DNA of 49,081 bases from CBIFVZ01 sp966185765 (GCA_966185765.1 CBIFVZ010000019.1:1-49081), one strand, 5' to 3'. Shown: positions 1 to 8,255, numbered from the stretch's first letter. A program made the numbers and translations. The notes: generated from the sequence alone by a model not told the origin.

Positions 1-1
1 G

Positions 2-604
2 CCGAACGGTAAAAACCTCGACGCCGGTAAAGCGGGCGTGGAAGTGGACGACCGCGGCTTTATCCGCGTTGACAAGCAGCTGCGCACCAACGTGCCGCAC
101 ATCTTCGCTATCGGCGATATCGTCGGTCAGCCGATGCTGGCGCACAAAGGCGTGCACGAAGGTCACGTAGCCGCTGAGGTTATCGCCGGTAAGAAGCACT
201 ACTTCGACCCGAAAGTTATCCCGTCCATCGCTTATACCGAGCCGGAAGTGGCATGGGTTGGTCTGACCGAGAAAGAAGCCAAAGAGAAAGGCATCAGCTA
301 CGAAACTGCCACCTTCCCGTGGGCGGCATCGGGCCGTGCTATCGCCTCTGACTGCGCAGACGGTATGACCAAGCTGATTTTCGACAAAGAATCACACCGC
401 GTTATCGGTGGTGCGATTGTCGGCACCAACGGCGGCGAGCTTTTGGGTGAAATCGGCCTGGCTATCGAAATGGGCTGTGACGCGGAAGATATCGCGCTGA
501 CCATTCACGCGCACCCGACGCTGCACGAGTCTGTAGGCCTGGCGGCTGAAGTTTACGAAGGCAGCATCACCGACCTGCCGAACCCGAAAGCGAAGAAGAA
601 GTAA
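2..604 (+). CDS. lpd: Dihydrolipoamide dehydrogenase (E3), C-terminal part
   Basis: C-terminal 200 residues of the E3 flavoprotein that reoxidises dihydrolipoamide in the pyruvate, 2-oxoglutarate and glycine-cleavage complexes, passing electrons through FAD to NAD+. The reading frame is open from base 2, so the start lies outside the window; the family is about 474 aa. Visible: the FAD-binding segment GDIVGQPMLAHK, the dimerisation domain, and the catalytic HAHPTLHE motif near the C-terminus (His-Glu base pair of the partner subunit's active site). It ends in a Lys-rich tail, as in E. coli. In E. coli it is the last gene of the pdhR-aceEF-lpd locus; two terminators follow here. Identification is secure because the sequence is nearly identical to enterobacterial Lpd. 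Confidence 0.98.
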   Translation, partial: PNGKNLDAGKAGVEVDDRGFIRVDKQLRTNVPHIFAIGDIVGQPMLAHKGVHEGHVAAEVIAGKKHYFDPKVIPSIAYTEPEVAWVGLTEKEAKEKGISYETATFPWAASGRAIASDCADGMTKLIFDKESHRVIGGAIVGTNGGELLGEIGLAIEMGCDAEDIALTIHAHPTLHESVGLAAEVYEGSITDLPNPKAKKK

Positions 605-623
605 GTTTCGCTTTACGTAATAA

Positions 624-647
624 ACGGCCCTGCGGGGCCGTTTTTTT
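624..647 (+). terminator. Rho-independent terminator of lpd
   Basis: Seven-bp stem ACGGCCC/GGGCCGT (624-630, 635-641) with a TGCG tetraloop, followed by a run of seven T. It begins 19 bases after the lpd stop. Confidence 0.92.
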
Positions 648-708
648 ATGTTTTAAACTGGCTTTTCTCCACCTCATAACCTTTGCCATCGTTCCTGATA
701 GGTTAACC

Positions 709-732
709 AAACCGCCTCCCGGCGGTTTTTTT
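709..732 (+). terminator. Second strong hairpin terminator after lpd
   Basis: Eight-bp stem AAACCGCC/GGCGGTTT (709-716, 721-728) with a TCCC loop, running into a T tract ending at 732. It lies 62 bases beyond the first lpd terminator and upstream of acnB, so it gives either double insulation of acnB from lpd read-through or ends an unseen short transcript. Confidence 0.85.
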
Positions 733-953
733 GTATTTGAAATCACAGAAAAAAAACGAATATCCCGCCTTTAACGATTCAGCACCTTTTTTAATGTTGC
801 TTTTTTGTAAACAGATTAACAGCCTGGTGAATACCTGATATGCTGCCCGTCGCGGTACCGGGACTTTTACCCTACAAATCTGCTGTCTCACAGAAGAAGT
901 GAAGAAGGAAGTCGCCTGGCACCGTTCTGACAATGAGAGCGAGGAGAACCGTC

Positions 954-3551
954 GTGCTAGAAGAATACCGTAAGCACGTTGCTGAGCGTGCCGCTGAGGG
1001 GATTGTTGCAAAACCTCTTGATGCCAACCAAATGGCCGCGCTTGTTGAGCTGCTGAAGAATCCGCCTGCTGGCGAAGAAGAATTTTTATTAGACTTGCTG
1101 ATTAACCGTGTACCGCCGGGCGTTGACGAAGCCGCCTATGTCAAAGCAGGTTTCCTGGCCGCCGTGGCTAAAGGTGAAACCACCTCCCCGCTGGTAAGCC
1201 CTGAAAAAGCCGTTGAACTGCTGGGTACCATGCAGGGCGGCTACAACATCCATCCCCTGATTGACGCGCTGGATAACGAGAAACTGGCACCCATTGCCGC
1301 AAAAGCGCTGTCCCACACGCTGCTGATGTTCGACAGCTTCTACGACGTAGAAGAAAAAGCCAAAGCGGGCAACGTTCACGCAAAGCAGATTATGCAGTCC
1401 TGGGCGGATGCCGAGTGGTTCCTGTCTCGTCCTGAGCTTGCTGAGAAGCTGACCGTTACCGTCTTTAAAGTGACTGGTGAAACCAACACCGACGATCTGT
1501 CTCCGGCACCGGATGCCTGGTCGCGCCCGGATATTCCCCTGCACGCGCTGGCAATGCTTAAAAACGCCCGCGAGGGCATTGAGCCGGACCAGCCGGGAGC
1601 TGTCGGCCCGATTAAGCAAATCGAAGCGCTTGCTAAAAAAGGTTTTCCGCTGGCCTATGTCGGCGACGTCGTCGGTACCGGTTCATCGCGTAAGTCCGCG
1701 ACCAACTCTGTGCTGTGGTTTATGGGGGATGACATCCCGTTTGTCCCGAACAAGCGCGGCGGCGGTGTGGTGCTGGGCGGTAAAATCGCGCCTATCTTCT
1801 TCAACACGATGGAAGATGCCGGTGCGCTGCCAATTGAAGTGGACGTCAGCGATCTCAACATGGGTGATGTCATCGACATCTACCCGTACAAAGGTGAAGT
1901 GCGCAACCATGAAACAGGTGCGCTGCTGGCAAGCTTTGAGCTGAAAACCGACGTACTGCTTGACGAAGTGCGCGCCGGTGGCCGTATTCCGCTGATTATC
2001 GGCCGTGGACTGACCACCAAAGCACGCGAAGCGCTGAACCTGCCGCACAGCGATGTGTTCCGCCAGGCCAAAGATGTGGCGGCCAGCAACCGTGGTTTCT
2101 CGCTGGCGCAGAAAATGGTGGGCCGCGCCTGTGGTACCACCGGCATCCGCCCTGGTCAGTACTGTGAGCCGAAGATGACCTCGGTAGGCTCTCAGGATAC
2201 CACCGGGCCGATGACGCGTGATGAACTTAAAGACCTGGCGTGCCTCGGCTTCTCTGCCGATCTGGTGATGCAGTCATTCTGTCACACCGCAGCTTATCCG
2301 AAGCCGGTTGACGTGCAAACGCACCACAGCCTGCCGGACTTCATCATGAACCGCGGCGGCGTATCGCTGCGCCCGGGCGACGGCATCATCCACTCCTGGT
2401 TAAACCGTATGCTGCTGCCGGATACCGTCGGCACCGGCGGTGACTCCCATACCCGCTTCCCGATTGGGATCTCCTTCCCGGCAGGCTCCGGTCTGGTGGC
2501 GTTTGCCGCAGCAACCGGCGTGATGCCGCTTGATATGCCGGAATCGGTACTGGTGCGCTTTAAGGGCAAAATGCAGCCGGGGATCACCCTGCGTGACCTG
2601 GTGCATGCCATCCCTTACTACGCCATCCAGCAGGGGCTGCTGACCGTTGAGAAAAAGGGCAAGAAGAATATCTTCTCTGGCCGTATTCTTGAAATCGAAG
2701 GTCTGCCGGAGCTGAAAGTCGAGCAGGCGTTTGAGCTGGCTGATGCCTCTGCCGAGCGTTCTGCTGCGGGCTGTACCATCAAGCTTGATAAAGCGCCAAT
2801 CATTGAATACCTGAACTCCAACATCGTGCTGCTCAAGTGGATGATTGCCGAAGGCTATGGCGACCGCCGCACGCTGGAGCGCCGTATCCAGGGCATGGAG
2901 AAATGGCTGGCGGATCCGCAACTGCTGGAGGCCGATGCTGACGCCGAATACGCCGCCGTCATTGAAATCGATCTCAGTGAAGTGAAAGAGCCGATTGTCT
3001 GTGCGCCAAACGATCCGGACGACGCGCGTCTGCTCTCCTCCGTGCAGGGCGAAAAGATTGACGAAGTGTTCATTGGGTCGTGCATGACTAACATCGGCCA
3101 CTTCCGTGCTGCCGGTAAACTGCTCGACAGCCACAAAGGGCAGCTGCCGACCCGCCTGTGGGTGGCACCGCCAACGAAGATGGACGCTGCACAGCTCACC
3201 GAAGAGGGCTACTACAGCGTCTTTGGCAAGAGCGGTGCGCGTATCGAGATCCCGGGCTGCTCGCTGTGCATGGGTAACCAGGCGCGTGTAGCGGATGGGG
3301 CGACCGTGGTGTCTACCTCAACCCGTAACTTCCCCAACCGTCTGGGCAACGGCGCCAACGTTTATCTGGCGTCCGCTGAACTGGCGGCGGTGGCGTCACT
3401 GCTGGGGAAACTGCCAACCCCGGACGAATATCAGACCTTTATGGCGCAGGTGGATAAAACGGCCACCGACACCTATCGCTATCTGAACTTCGACCGCCTG
3501 GAGCAGTACACCGAGAAGGCCGACGGCGTTATCTTCCAGGCTGCGGTGTAA
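954..3551 (+). CDS. acnB: Aconitate hydratase B
   Basis: Main TCA-cycle aconitase, interconverting citrate and isocitrate with a [4Fe-4S] cluster; the apo-protein also binds mRNA. 865 aa, the exact length of E. coli AcnB. I chose the GTG at 954: it gives the family N-terminus (LEEYRKHVAER), lies 7 bases after a GAGGAG ribosome site at 941-946, and the upstream in-frame ATG at 933 would overrun that site. Domain order is HEAT-like domain 5 (about 1-160), swivel domain 4 (about 160-370), then the catalytic domains 1-3. Cluster cysteines are visible in the segments VMQSFCHTAAYP (about 403-414), FIGSCMTNIGH and GCSLCMGN near the C-terminus. Monocistronic, with its own terminator. Confidence 0.98.
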   Translation: MLEEYRKHVAERAAEGIVAKPLDANQMAALVELLKNPPAGEEEFLLDLLINRVPPGVDEAAYVKAGFLAAVAKGETTSPLVSPEKAVELLGTMQGGYNIHPLIDALDNEKLAPIAAKALSHTLLMFDSFYDVEEKAKAGNVHAKQIMQSWADAEWFLSRPELAEKLTVTVFKVTGETNTDDLSPAPDAWSRPDIPLHALAMLKNAREGIEPDQPGAVGPIKQIEALAKKGFPLAYVGDVVGTGSSRKSATNSVLWFMGDDIPFVPNKRGGGVVLGGKIAPIFFNTMEDAGALPIEVDVSDLNMGDVIDIYPYKGEVRNHETGALLASFELKTDVLLDEVRAGGRIPLIIGRGLTTKAREALNLPHSDVFRQAKDVAASNRGFSLAQKMVGRACGTTGIRPGQYCEPKMTSVGSQDTTGPMTRDELKDLACLGFSADLVMQSFCHTAAYPKPVDVQTHHSLPDFIMNRGGVSLRPGDGIIHSWLNRMLLPDTVGTGGDSHTRFPIGISFPAGSGLVAFAAATGVMPLDMPESVLVRFKGKMQPGITLRDLVHAIPYYAIQQGLLTVEKKGKKNIFSGRILEIEGLPELKVEQAFELADASAERSAAGCTIKLDKAPIIEYLNSNIVLLKWMIAEGYGDRRTLERRIQGMEKWLADPQLLEADADAEYAAVIEIDLSEVKEPIVCAPNDPDDARLLSSVQGEKIDEVFIGSCMTNIGHFRAAGKLLDSHKGQLPTRLWVAPPTKMDAAQLTEEGYYSVFGKSGARIEIPGCSLCMGNQARVADGATVVSTSTRNFPNRLGNGANVYLASAELAAVASLLGKLPTPDEYQTFMAQVDKTATDTYRYLNFDRLEQYTEKADGVIFQAAV

Positions 3552-3569
3552 GTTTCGCAGACTGTACCA

Positions 3570-3594
3570 GGGAGGCTTCGGCCTCCCTTTTTTA
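3570..3594 (+). terminator. Terminator of acnB
   Basis: Seven-bp stem GGGAGGC/GCCTCCC around a TTCG tetraloop (3570-3587), followed by seven T; 18 bases past the acnB stop. Confidence 0.95.
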
Positions 3595-3744
3595 TTGCCA
3601 GCTATCAGTAAGCCTGCTCAATCTTTGCCCACCGGCCGTTTTTATTTACGCCTTCAGCACCGCTGCGCTTTTTTTCTTTATCTCTGCTGCGATAATTACC
3701 TCATACGCGCGCGTTTTAAGCTTGCGTGAGCAGAGGAAAGCATC

Positions 3745-4107
3745 ATGGATTATGAATTTTTGCGCGACGTCACCGGCACGGTGAAAGTGCGCATGGCGAT
3801 GGGCCACGAGGTCGTGGGTCACTGGTTTAATGAAGAAGTAAAAGAAAATCTGGCGCTGCTGGACGAGGTTGAGCAGGCTGCTCAGTCGGTAAAAGGCAGT
3901 GAGCGCCAGTGGCAGCGCGTGGGCCATGAATACACGCTGTGGCTGGACGGTGAAGAGGTGATGGTGCGCGCCAACCAGCTTGAAATTTCGGGTGACGAAA
4001 TGGAAGAAGGGATGAGCTATTACGATGAAGAGAGCTTCTCCCTGTGTGGCGTGGAAGATTTTTTGCAGGTACTTCGCGCCTACCGTCATTTCATCCTCGG
4101 TAAGTAA
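3745..4107 (+). CDS. yacL: UPF0231 family protein YacL
   Basis: Small cytosolic protein of unknown function, 120 aa as in E. coli and collinear with it (MDYEFLRDVTG start, GVEDFLQVLRAYR near the end). Acidic, no signal peptide or membrane segment. Ribosome site AGAGGAAA lies just upstream of the ATG. It stands alone between acnB and the catabolic operon. I cannot assign a role from sequence; the family name only records conservation among gamma-proteobacteria. Confidence 0.93.
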   Translation: MDYEFLRDVTGTVKVRMAMGHEVVGHWFNEEVKENLALLDEVEQAAQSVKGSERQWQRVGHEYTLWLDGEEVMVRANQLEISGDEMEEGMSYYDEESFSLCGVEDFLQVLRAYRHFILGK

Positions 4108-4113
4108 CTTCCC

Positions 4114-4137
4114 GGCAGCGGTGTAACAGCCGCTGCC
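4114..4137 (+). terminator. Possible yacL terminator
   Basis: Eight-bp stem GGCAGCGG/CCGCTGCC (4114-4121, 4130-4137) 6 bases after yacL. The tail is CTTCCTTCC rather than a pure T run, so termination may be partial. Confidence 0.55.
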
Positions 4138-4199
4138 CTTCCTTCCTGATTACAGTTGCTCAATTTTGATTGAATTCACGCTTTATGTATGCGTGTATT

Positions 4200-4228
4200 T
4201 TGCGATCCAGGCGTCATTTTTCTCTAAT
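4200..4228 (+). promoter_or_regulatory. Predicted promoter of the KdgT/kinase/PdxA2/DeoR operon
   Basis: TTGCGA (4200-4205), 17-bp spacer, TCTAAT (4223-4228). The predicted start near 4235 falls inside the first inverted repeat of the operator, the arrangement expected for repression. Sequence match only. Confidence 0.5.
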
Positions 4229-4265
4229 TTGATTTATTACAATCAATTTGATTAAAATAAATCAA
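4229..4265 (+). promoter_or_regulatory. Tandem inverted-repeat operator TTGATT-N6-AATCAA x2
   Basis: Two perfect inverted repeats of the same form: TTGATT at 4229-4234 with AATCAA at 4241-4246, and TTGATT at 4248-4253 with AATCAA at 4260-4265. Both spacers are 6 bases and the two sites are offset by 19 bases. They lie between the predicted -10 element and the permease start at 4280. A further TTGATT half-site is at 4166-4171. Inference: binding site for the DeoR-type regulator encoded at the end of the operon (7486-8253). Confidence 0.6.
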
Positions 4266-4279
4266 ATGATGAGGGCAAC

Positions 4280-5233
4280 ATGAAAATTAAAGCAGCAATC
4301 GAGAAAATCCCTGGCGGGATGATGGTTGTCCCTCTGGTGATTGGCGCGCTTATTAACACCTTTGCGCCGCAAGCACTGGAGGTGGGCGGTTTTACCACGG
4401 CATTGTTTAAAAATGGCGCACCGGCGTTGATAGGTGCGTTTTTGCTGTGCATGGGGGCAGGTATCAGCGTTAAGGCTGCGCCCCAGGCGTTGTTACAAGG
4501 CGGGACAATTACTGCTACTAAATTAGTGGTTGCCGTGGCTCTGGGCCTGGCGGTTGAACGTCTGTTTGGCAGCGACGGTATTCTTGGTCTCAGCGGGGTC
4601 GCTATCATCGCGGCCATGAGTAACTCCAACGGCGGTCTCTATGCGGCGCTGGTGGGGGAGTTTGGTAATGAGCGTGATGTGGGAGCCATTTCAATATTGT
4701 CCCTGAACGATGGTCCGTTCTTTACCATGATTGCCCTGGGGGCAGCCGGTATGGCCAATATCCCGGTCATGGCGCTGGTGGCGGTCCTGATACCGCTGGT
4801 AGTGGGAATGATCCTGGGGAATCTCGATGCCCAGATGCGGGATTTTCTGACCAAAGGCGGGCCGCTGCTTATTCCTTTCTTTGCCTTCGCGCTGGGTGCG
4901 GGCATTAACCTTGAAATGCTGTTACAGGGCGGGCTTGCGGGCATCCTGCTCGGCGTGCTGACTACGTTCGTTGGCGGCTTTTTTAATATTCGCGCTGACA
5001 GGCTGGTGGGTGGTAGCGGCATTGCCGGTGCAGCGGCATCCAGTACCGCCGGGAATGCGGTAGCAACACCGATGGCAATTGCGACAGCCGACCCGTCACT
5101 GGCGGCGGTTGCATCGGCGGCGGCACCGCTGATTGCTGCGTCTGTTATCACAACGGCCATTCTGACCCCGCTTTTGACCTCCTGGGTTGCCAAAGGGCAG
5201 GCACGTAAAGCGAATGCGGAGAAAGCATCATGA
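4280..5233 (+). CDS. KdgT-family sugar-acid permease
   Basis: Inner-membrane proton symporter of the 2-keto-3-deoxygluconate transporter family, 317 aa (E. coli KdgT is about 327). About ten hydrophobic segments run throughout; the signature AIIAAMSNSNGGLYAALVGE lies at about 111-130, and a Gly/Ala-rich segment with SSTAGNAVATP near 250. The ATG at 4280 has GAGGG 8 bases upstream. Its stop overlaps the kinase start by 4 bases (ATGA), implying translational coupling. Because the partner genes encode a DUF1537 kinase and PdxA2 rather than KDG kinase, the substrate is more likely a four-carbon acid sugar such as threonate than KDG; that is inference from context. Confidence 0.88.
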   Translation: MKIKAAIEKIPGGMMVVPLVIGALINTFAPQALEVGGFTTALFKNGAPALIGAFLLCMGAGISVKAAPQALLQGGTITATKLVVAVALGLAVERLFGSDGILGLSGVAIIAAMSNSNGGLYAALVGEFGNERDVGAISILSLNDGPFFTMIALGAAGMANIPVMALVAVLIPLVVGMILGNLDAQMRDFLTKGGPLLIPFFAFALGAGINLEMLLQGGLAGILLGVLTTFVGGFFNIRADRLVGGSGIAGAAASSTAGNAVATPMAIATADPSLAAVASAAAPLIAASVITTAILTPLLTSWVAKGQARKANAEKAS

Positions 5234-6504
5234 AAATGATTGTTGTTGCTGACGATTTTACCGGCGCGAATGATACCGGCGTTCAGCTCGCCAAACGCGG
5301 CGCCAGAACCGAGGTGATGTTGACGGCACAGCAAAAACCGTCGCGCCGCGCCGATGTACTGGTCATTAACACCGAAAGCCGCGCCATGAGTGCGGAGCAG
5401 GCCGCAACGGCGGTCGCACAGGCGCTCACATCCTGTTGTGAGTCACTGTCAGGTGACGTGCTGGTGTACAAAAAAATCGACTCCACCTTTCGCGGTAATC
5501 CTGGGGCTGAAATTGCTGCGGCAATGGCGGTGAGTGGGGCAACGCTTGCGCTGGTGGCTGGTGCCATTCCGGCCGCTGGCAGAACCACGCGTAACGGCGA
5601 GTGTCTGGTGCACCAGCGCCCGCTACTGGAAACGGAGTTTGCCAGCGACCCGCGTACGCCCATTATTTCCTCACGTATCAGCACCATCATCGGCCTGCAA
5701 ACCGCGCTGCCGGTGTATGAGCTTACGCTTGATCAGGTACGCGGGGGAGAGCTACACGCCTGCCTGGAGGCGCTGGTGGAAAAAGGCGGCGGCATTGTGG
5801 TGCTGGATGCTGAAAGTGATAACGACCTGACGCTGATTGCCGAGGCGGCCTGTGCGCTGGATAAGCGTCCGCTGCTGGTCGGGGCAGCCGGATTGGCTAA
5901 CGCGCTACCGGTCGACAGCTACATGAGTCCTCGTCAGGCGCTGCCAGTGCTGGTAGTCGCTGGCTCGATGAGTGAAATGACGCGCCGGCAGGTCGAACAG
6001 GCGCGCAAGCAAGAGCGTGCTGAGGTGGTGGATATCTGCGTTGACGCGCTGCTCTCACCGGTGGGTGAGGAGGCAGTAGAACGCATGGTGCAGCAGGCCT
6101 GCGATGTACTTGAACGCCAGCACCACTGTGTGCTGCGTACCAGTAGCCAGGCCGATGACCGCGAACAGGTGGATGCGCTTGCCGCACGTTACAGCCTGAC
6201 GCGCCAGGCGCTGGGTGAAAAGCTCAGTCGCCGCATTGGCGACATCACGCTTGCCATTCTGGACCGCGCCCGCACCGGCGGGCTGTTTTTGACTGGGGGT
6301 GATATTGCCATTGCGGTAGCCAGTGCGCTTGGCGCCGAAGGCTACCGTATACAAAGTGAGGTTGCGCCCTGCATCCCCTGCGGCACTTTTGTGAACAGTG
6401 AAATTGACGATTTGCCGGTCATTACCAAAGCCGGTGGGTTCGGAACCGATAGCACGCTTTGCGACGCGCTTTATTTTATTGAGGAGATGTACAGTGGGCA
6501 TTAA
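5230..6504 (+). CDS. dtnK: Four-carbon acid sugar kinase (DUF1537/OtnK-DtnK family)
   Basis: Cytosolic ATP-dependent kinase predicted to phosphorylate a tetronate at its 4-position. 424 aa, the usual family length. The N-terminal substrate domain shows the hallmark VVADDFTGANDTG (about 5-17) and KKIDSTFRGNPG (81-92); the C-terminal nucleotide domain shows LFLTGGDIAIAV (about 355-366) and a PCGTF segment near 390. Known for the family: DUF1537 enzymes coupled with PdxA2 convert D-threonate through 4-phospho-D-threonate to DHAP and CO2. Adjacent pdxA2 makes the D-threonate reading the leading one; erythronate or another acid sugar remains possible, so the symbol is provisional. The start overlaps the permease stop; the end overlaps pdxA2 by 11 bases. 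Confidence 0.85.
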   Translation: MKMIVVADDFTGANDTGVQLAKRGARTEVMLTAQQKPSRRADVLVINTESRAMSAEQAATAVAQALTSCCESLSGDVLVYKKIDSTFRGNPGAEIAAAMAVSGATLALVAGAIPAAGRTTRNGECLVHQRPLLETEFASDPRTPIISSRISTIIGLQTALPVYELTLDQVRGGELHACLEALVEKGGGIVVLDAESDNDLTLIAEAACALDKRPLLVGAAGLANALPVDSYMSPRQALPVLVVAGSMSEMTRRQVEQARKQERAEVVDICVDALLSPVGEEAVERMVQQACDVLERQHHCVLRTSSQADDREQVDALAARYSLTRQALGEKLSRRIGDITLAILDRARTGGLFLTGGDIAIAVASALGAEGYRIQSEVAPCIPCGTFVNSEIDDLPVITKAGGFGTDSTLCDALYFIEEMYSGH

Positions 6505-7477
6505 GACTGTTGCCGTCACAATGGGCGATCCTGCGGGAATTGGCCCGGAAATTATCATTAAAGCGCTTAATGAGCAGGAACTGGCTGGCGCGCCGGTCGT
6601 GGTGGTCGGTTGCCTGCGTACGCTGCAACGCTTGCAGGAGCAGGGAATAACGCCGCCCGTTAAGCTTATTGCCATTAACCATGTTTCAGAGGCCCGCTTC
6701 GCGCCCGGAAAACTGCACGTTATTGACGAGCCGCTGGAAAACCCTGACTCGTTGACACCAGGGAAAGTGCAGGCACAGGCGGGAGACCTGGCTTACCGGT
6801 GCGTGAAGCGGGCCACTGAACTTGCGATGGCAGACGAGGTGCAGGCCATTGCCACTGCGCCACTGAACAAAGAAGCGCTGCACCTGGCCGGGCACCTTTA
6901 CCCGGGCCACACCGAACTGCTGGCGACGCTGACCCACAGTCGTGATTATGCGATGGTGCTTTATACCGACAAACTCAAGGTTATCCATGTGTCCACGCAC
7001 GTCGCGCTGCGCAAGTTCCTGGATACGCTCAACCAGCCACGTATTGAAACGGTGATCACCCTTGCTGACCGCTTCCTGAAGCGCGTGGGGTTTGCCGCAC
7101 CGCGTATTGCGGTTGCGGGCGTGAATCCCCACGCTGGTGAAAACGGCCTGTTTGGTGATGAGGAAATCCGCATCGTTGCACCGGCGATTGAAGCCTGCCG
7201 CGAGCGCGGACTGAATGTATTTGGTCCTTGCCCGCCGGACACCGTGTTTTTGCAGGCGCACGAAGGCCAGTACGACATGGTGGTGGCGATGTACCATGAC
7301 CAGGGGCACATTCCGCTTAAGCTTTTGGGCTTTTACGACGGTGTTAACATTACCGCCGGGTTGCCGTTTATCCGCACGTCCGCAGACCACGGTACAGCCT
7401 TTGATATTGCCTGGACGGGCAAAGCTAAACCTGAGAGCATGTCCACCTCGATTAAACTGGCAATGCAACTGGCTTAA
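6494..7477 (+). CDS. pdxA2: 4-phospho-D-threonate 3-dehydrogenase PdxA2
   Basis: NAD-dependent oxidative decarboxylase of the PdxA family. In threonate pathways PdxA2 turns the 4-phospho sugar acid into dihydroxyacetone phosphate and CO2. 327 aa from the GTG at 6494, chosen because GAGGAG (6481-6486) sits 7 bases upstream and the protein then begins GIKTVAVTMGDPAGIGPEI, the family N-terminus. Metal-site histidines by family alignment: His169 (STHVAL), His213 (NPHAGE), His268 (YHDQGH). The start lies inside the kinase gene. The true vitamin B6 gene pdxA lies elsewhere in enterobacteria (beside ksgA), so this is a catabolic paralogue and probably not needed for pyridoxal phosphate synthesis. 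Confidence 0.87.
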   Translation: MGIKTVAVTMGDPAGIGPEIIIKALNEQELAGAPVVVVGCLRTLQRLQEQGITPPVKLIAINHVSEARFAPGKLHVIDEPLENPDSLTPGKVQAQAGDLAYRCVKRATELAMADEVQAIATAPLNKEALHLAGHLYPGHTELLATLTHSRDYAMVLYTDKLKVIHVSTHVALRKFLDTLNQPRIETVITLADRFLKRVGFAAPRIAVAGVNPHAGENGLFGDEEIRIVAPAIEACRERGLNVFGPCPPDTVFLQAHEGQYDMVVAMYHDQGHIPLKLLGFYDGVNITAGLPFIRTSADHGTAFDIAWTGKAKPESMSTSIKLAMQLA

Positions 7478-7485
7478 GCGCGTAA

Positions 7486-8253
7486 ATGAAAGGACAACAT
7501 CGTCTGGACCAGATAGTGGCTTTCCTGAAAAGCCATTCTCTGGCAACCGTTGAACAGCTGGTGGAGGCTATTGACGCCTCACCAGCGACCATTCGCAGGG
7601 ATCTTATCAAGCTTGATGAGCAGGGCGTGATTAGCCGCAGCCACGGCGGTGTGGCGCTCAGGCGTTTTGTTCCCGTTCAACCCACCACCGATGAAAAGCA
7701 GTTACGCAACCGCCAGGAAAAGCTGGCGATTGCCCGCCATGCGGCAAGCCTGGTGCAGCCTGGCAACGCCGTGGTGCTGGATGCCGGCACCACCATGCTG
7801 GAGCTGGCACGTTCGCTTACCCACTTGCCGCTGCGCGTCATTACCGTTGATTTACACATTGCGCTCTATCTCTCGGCGTTTAAGCAAATAGAAGTCACTA
7901 TCATTGGCGGGCGCATTGATGACAGCAGCCAGTCATGCATTGGCGAGCACGGGCGGCGTATGTTGCGCAGCGTCTGGCCCGACATCGCCTTTATGAGCTG
8001 CAATTCCTGGAGCGTTGACGCTGGCGTGACCACGCCAACGGAAGAAAAATCAGGCTTAAAGCAGGATATTATTGCCACCGCACGCCACAAGGTGCTGCTG
8101 GCTGACAGCAGCAAATACGGCAAAAGCTCGCTTTTTAGCGTGGCGCCGCTGCAGGTATTTGATGAGGTGGTCACGGATAGTGGCCTGCCGCCAGATGCCC
8201 TGCGTGCGCTTACGACAGAGCCTTTTACTTTGACGCTGGTGGACCCCGAATAA
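7486..8253 (+). CDS. DeoR-family transcriptional regulator
   Basis: 255 aa. N-terminal winged helix-turn-helix typical of DeoR (about 5-55, with SPATIRRDLIKLDEQGVI and the basic SRSHGGV after it), then a DeoR C-terminal sensor domain with LDAGTTMLELA and a late LLADSSKYG segment, which binds phosphorylated sugars in known members. Starts 8 bases after pdxA2 stops, so it is the last gene of the operon. Likely a repressor of its own operon, relieved by a phospho-sugar acid; the tandem TTGATT/AATCAA repeats at 4229-4265 are the candidate site. The ribosome site is weak, suggesting coupling and low expression. Confidence 0.88.
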   Translation: MKGQHRLDQIVAFLKSHSLATVEQLVEAIDASPATIRRDLIKLDEQGVISRSHGGVALRRFVPVQPTTDEKQLRNRQEKLAIARHAASLVQPGNAVVLDAGTTMLELARSLTHLPLRVITVDLHIALYLSAFKQIEVTIIGGRIDDSSQSCIGEHGRRMLRSVWPDIAFMSCNSWSVDAGVTTPTEEKSGLKQDIIATARHKVLLADSSKYGKSSLFSVAPLQVFDEVVTDSGLPPDALRALTTEPFTLTLVDPE

Positions 8254-8255
8254 AA

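Larger units (their letters stand above)
605..953. other. lpd-acnB intergenic region (349 bases)
   Basis: No gene seen. E. coli has yacH here; it is absent. The region holds two successive terminators (624-647 and 709-732) and then the acnB promoter and leader. The last part, 930-944, just before and over the acnB ribosome site, can pair with the core of the small RNA RyhB (see findings). Confidence 0.7.

Noticed and set aside
703..1011. 102-codon minus-strand frame across the acnB leader
   Set aside because: Runs through a terminator and the acnB start, low-complexity translation, no ribosome site.
2400..3134. 244-codon open frame on the minus strand within acnB
   Set aside because: Antisense to conserved AcnB coding sequence, with no recognisable protein family and no ribosome site; open because of high-GC codon bias.
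6494..7477. Annotation as the vitamin B6 enzyme PdxA
   Set aside because: Operon context with a DUF1537 kinase, a KdgT-type permease and a DeoR-type regulator, and distance from the usual pdxA-ksgA locus, point to the catabolic PdxA2 paralogue.
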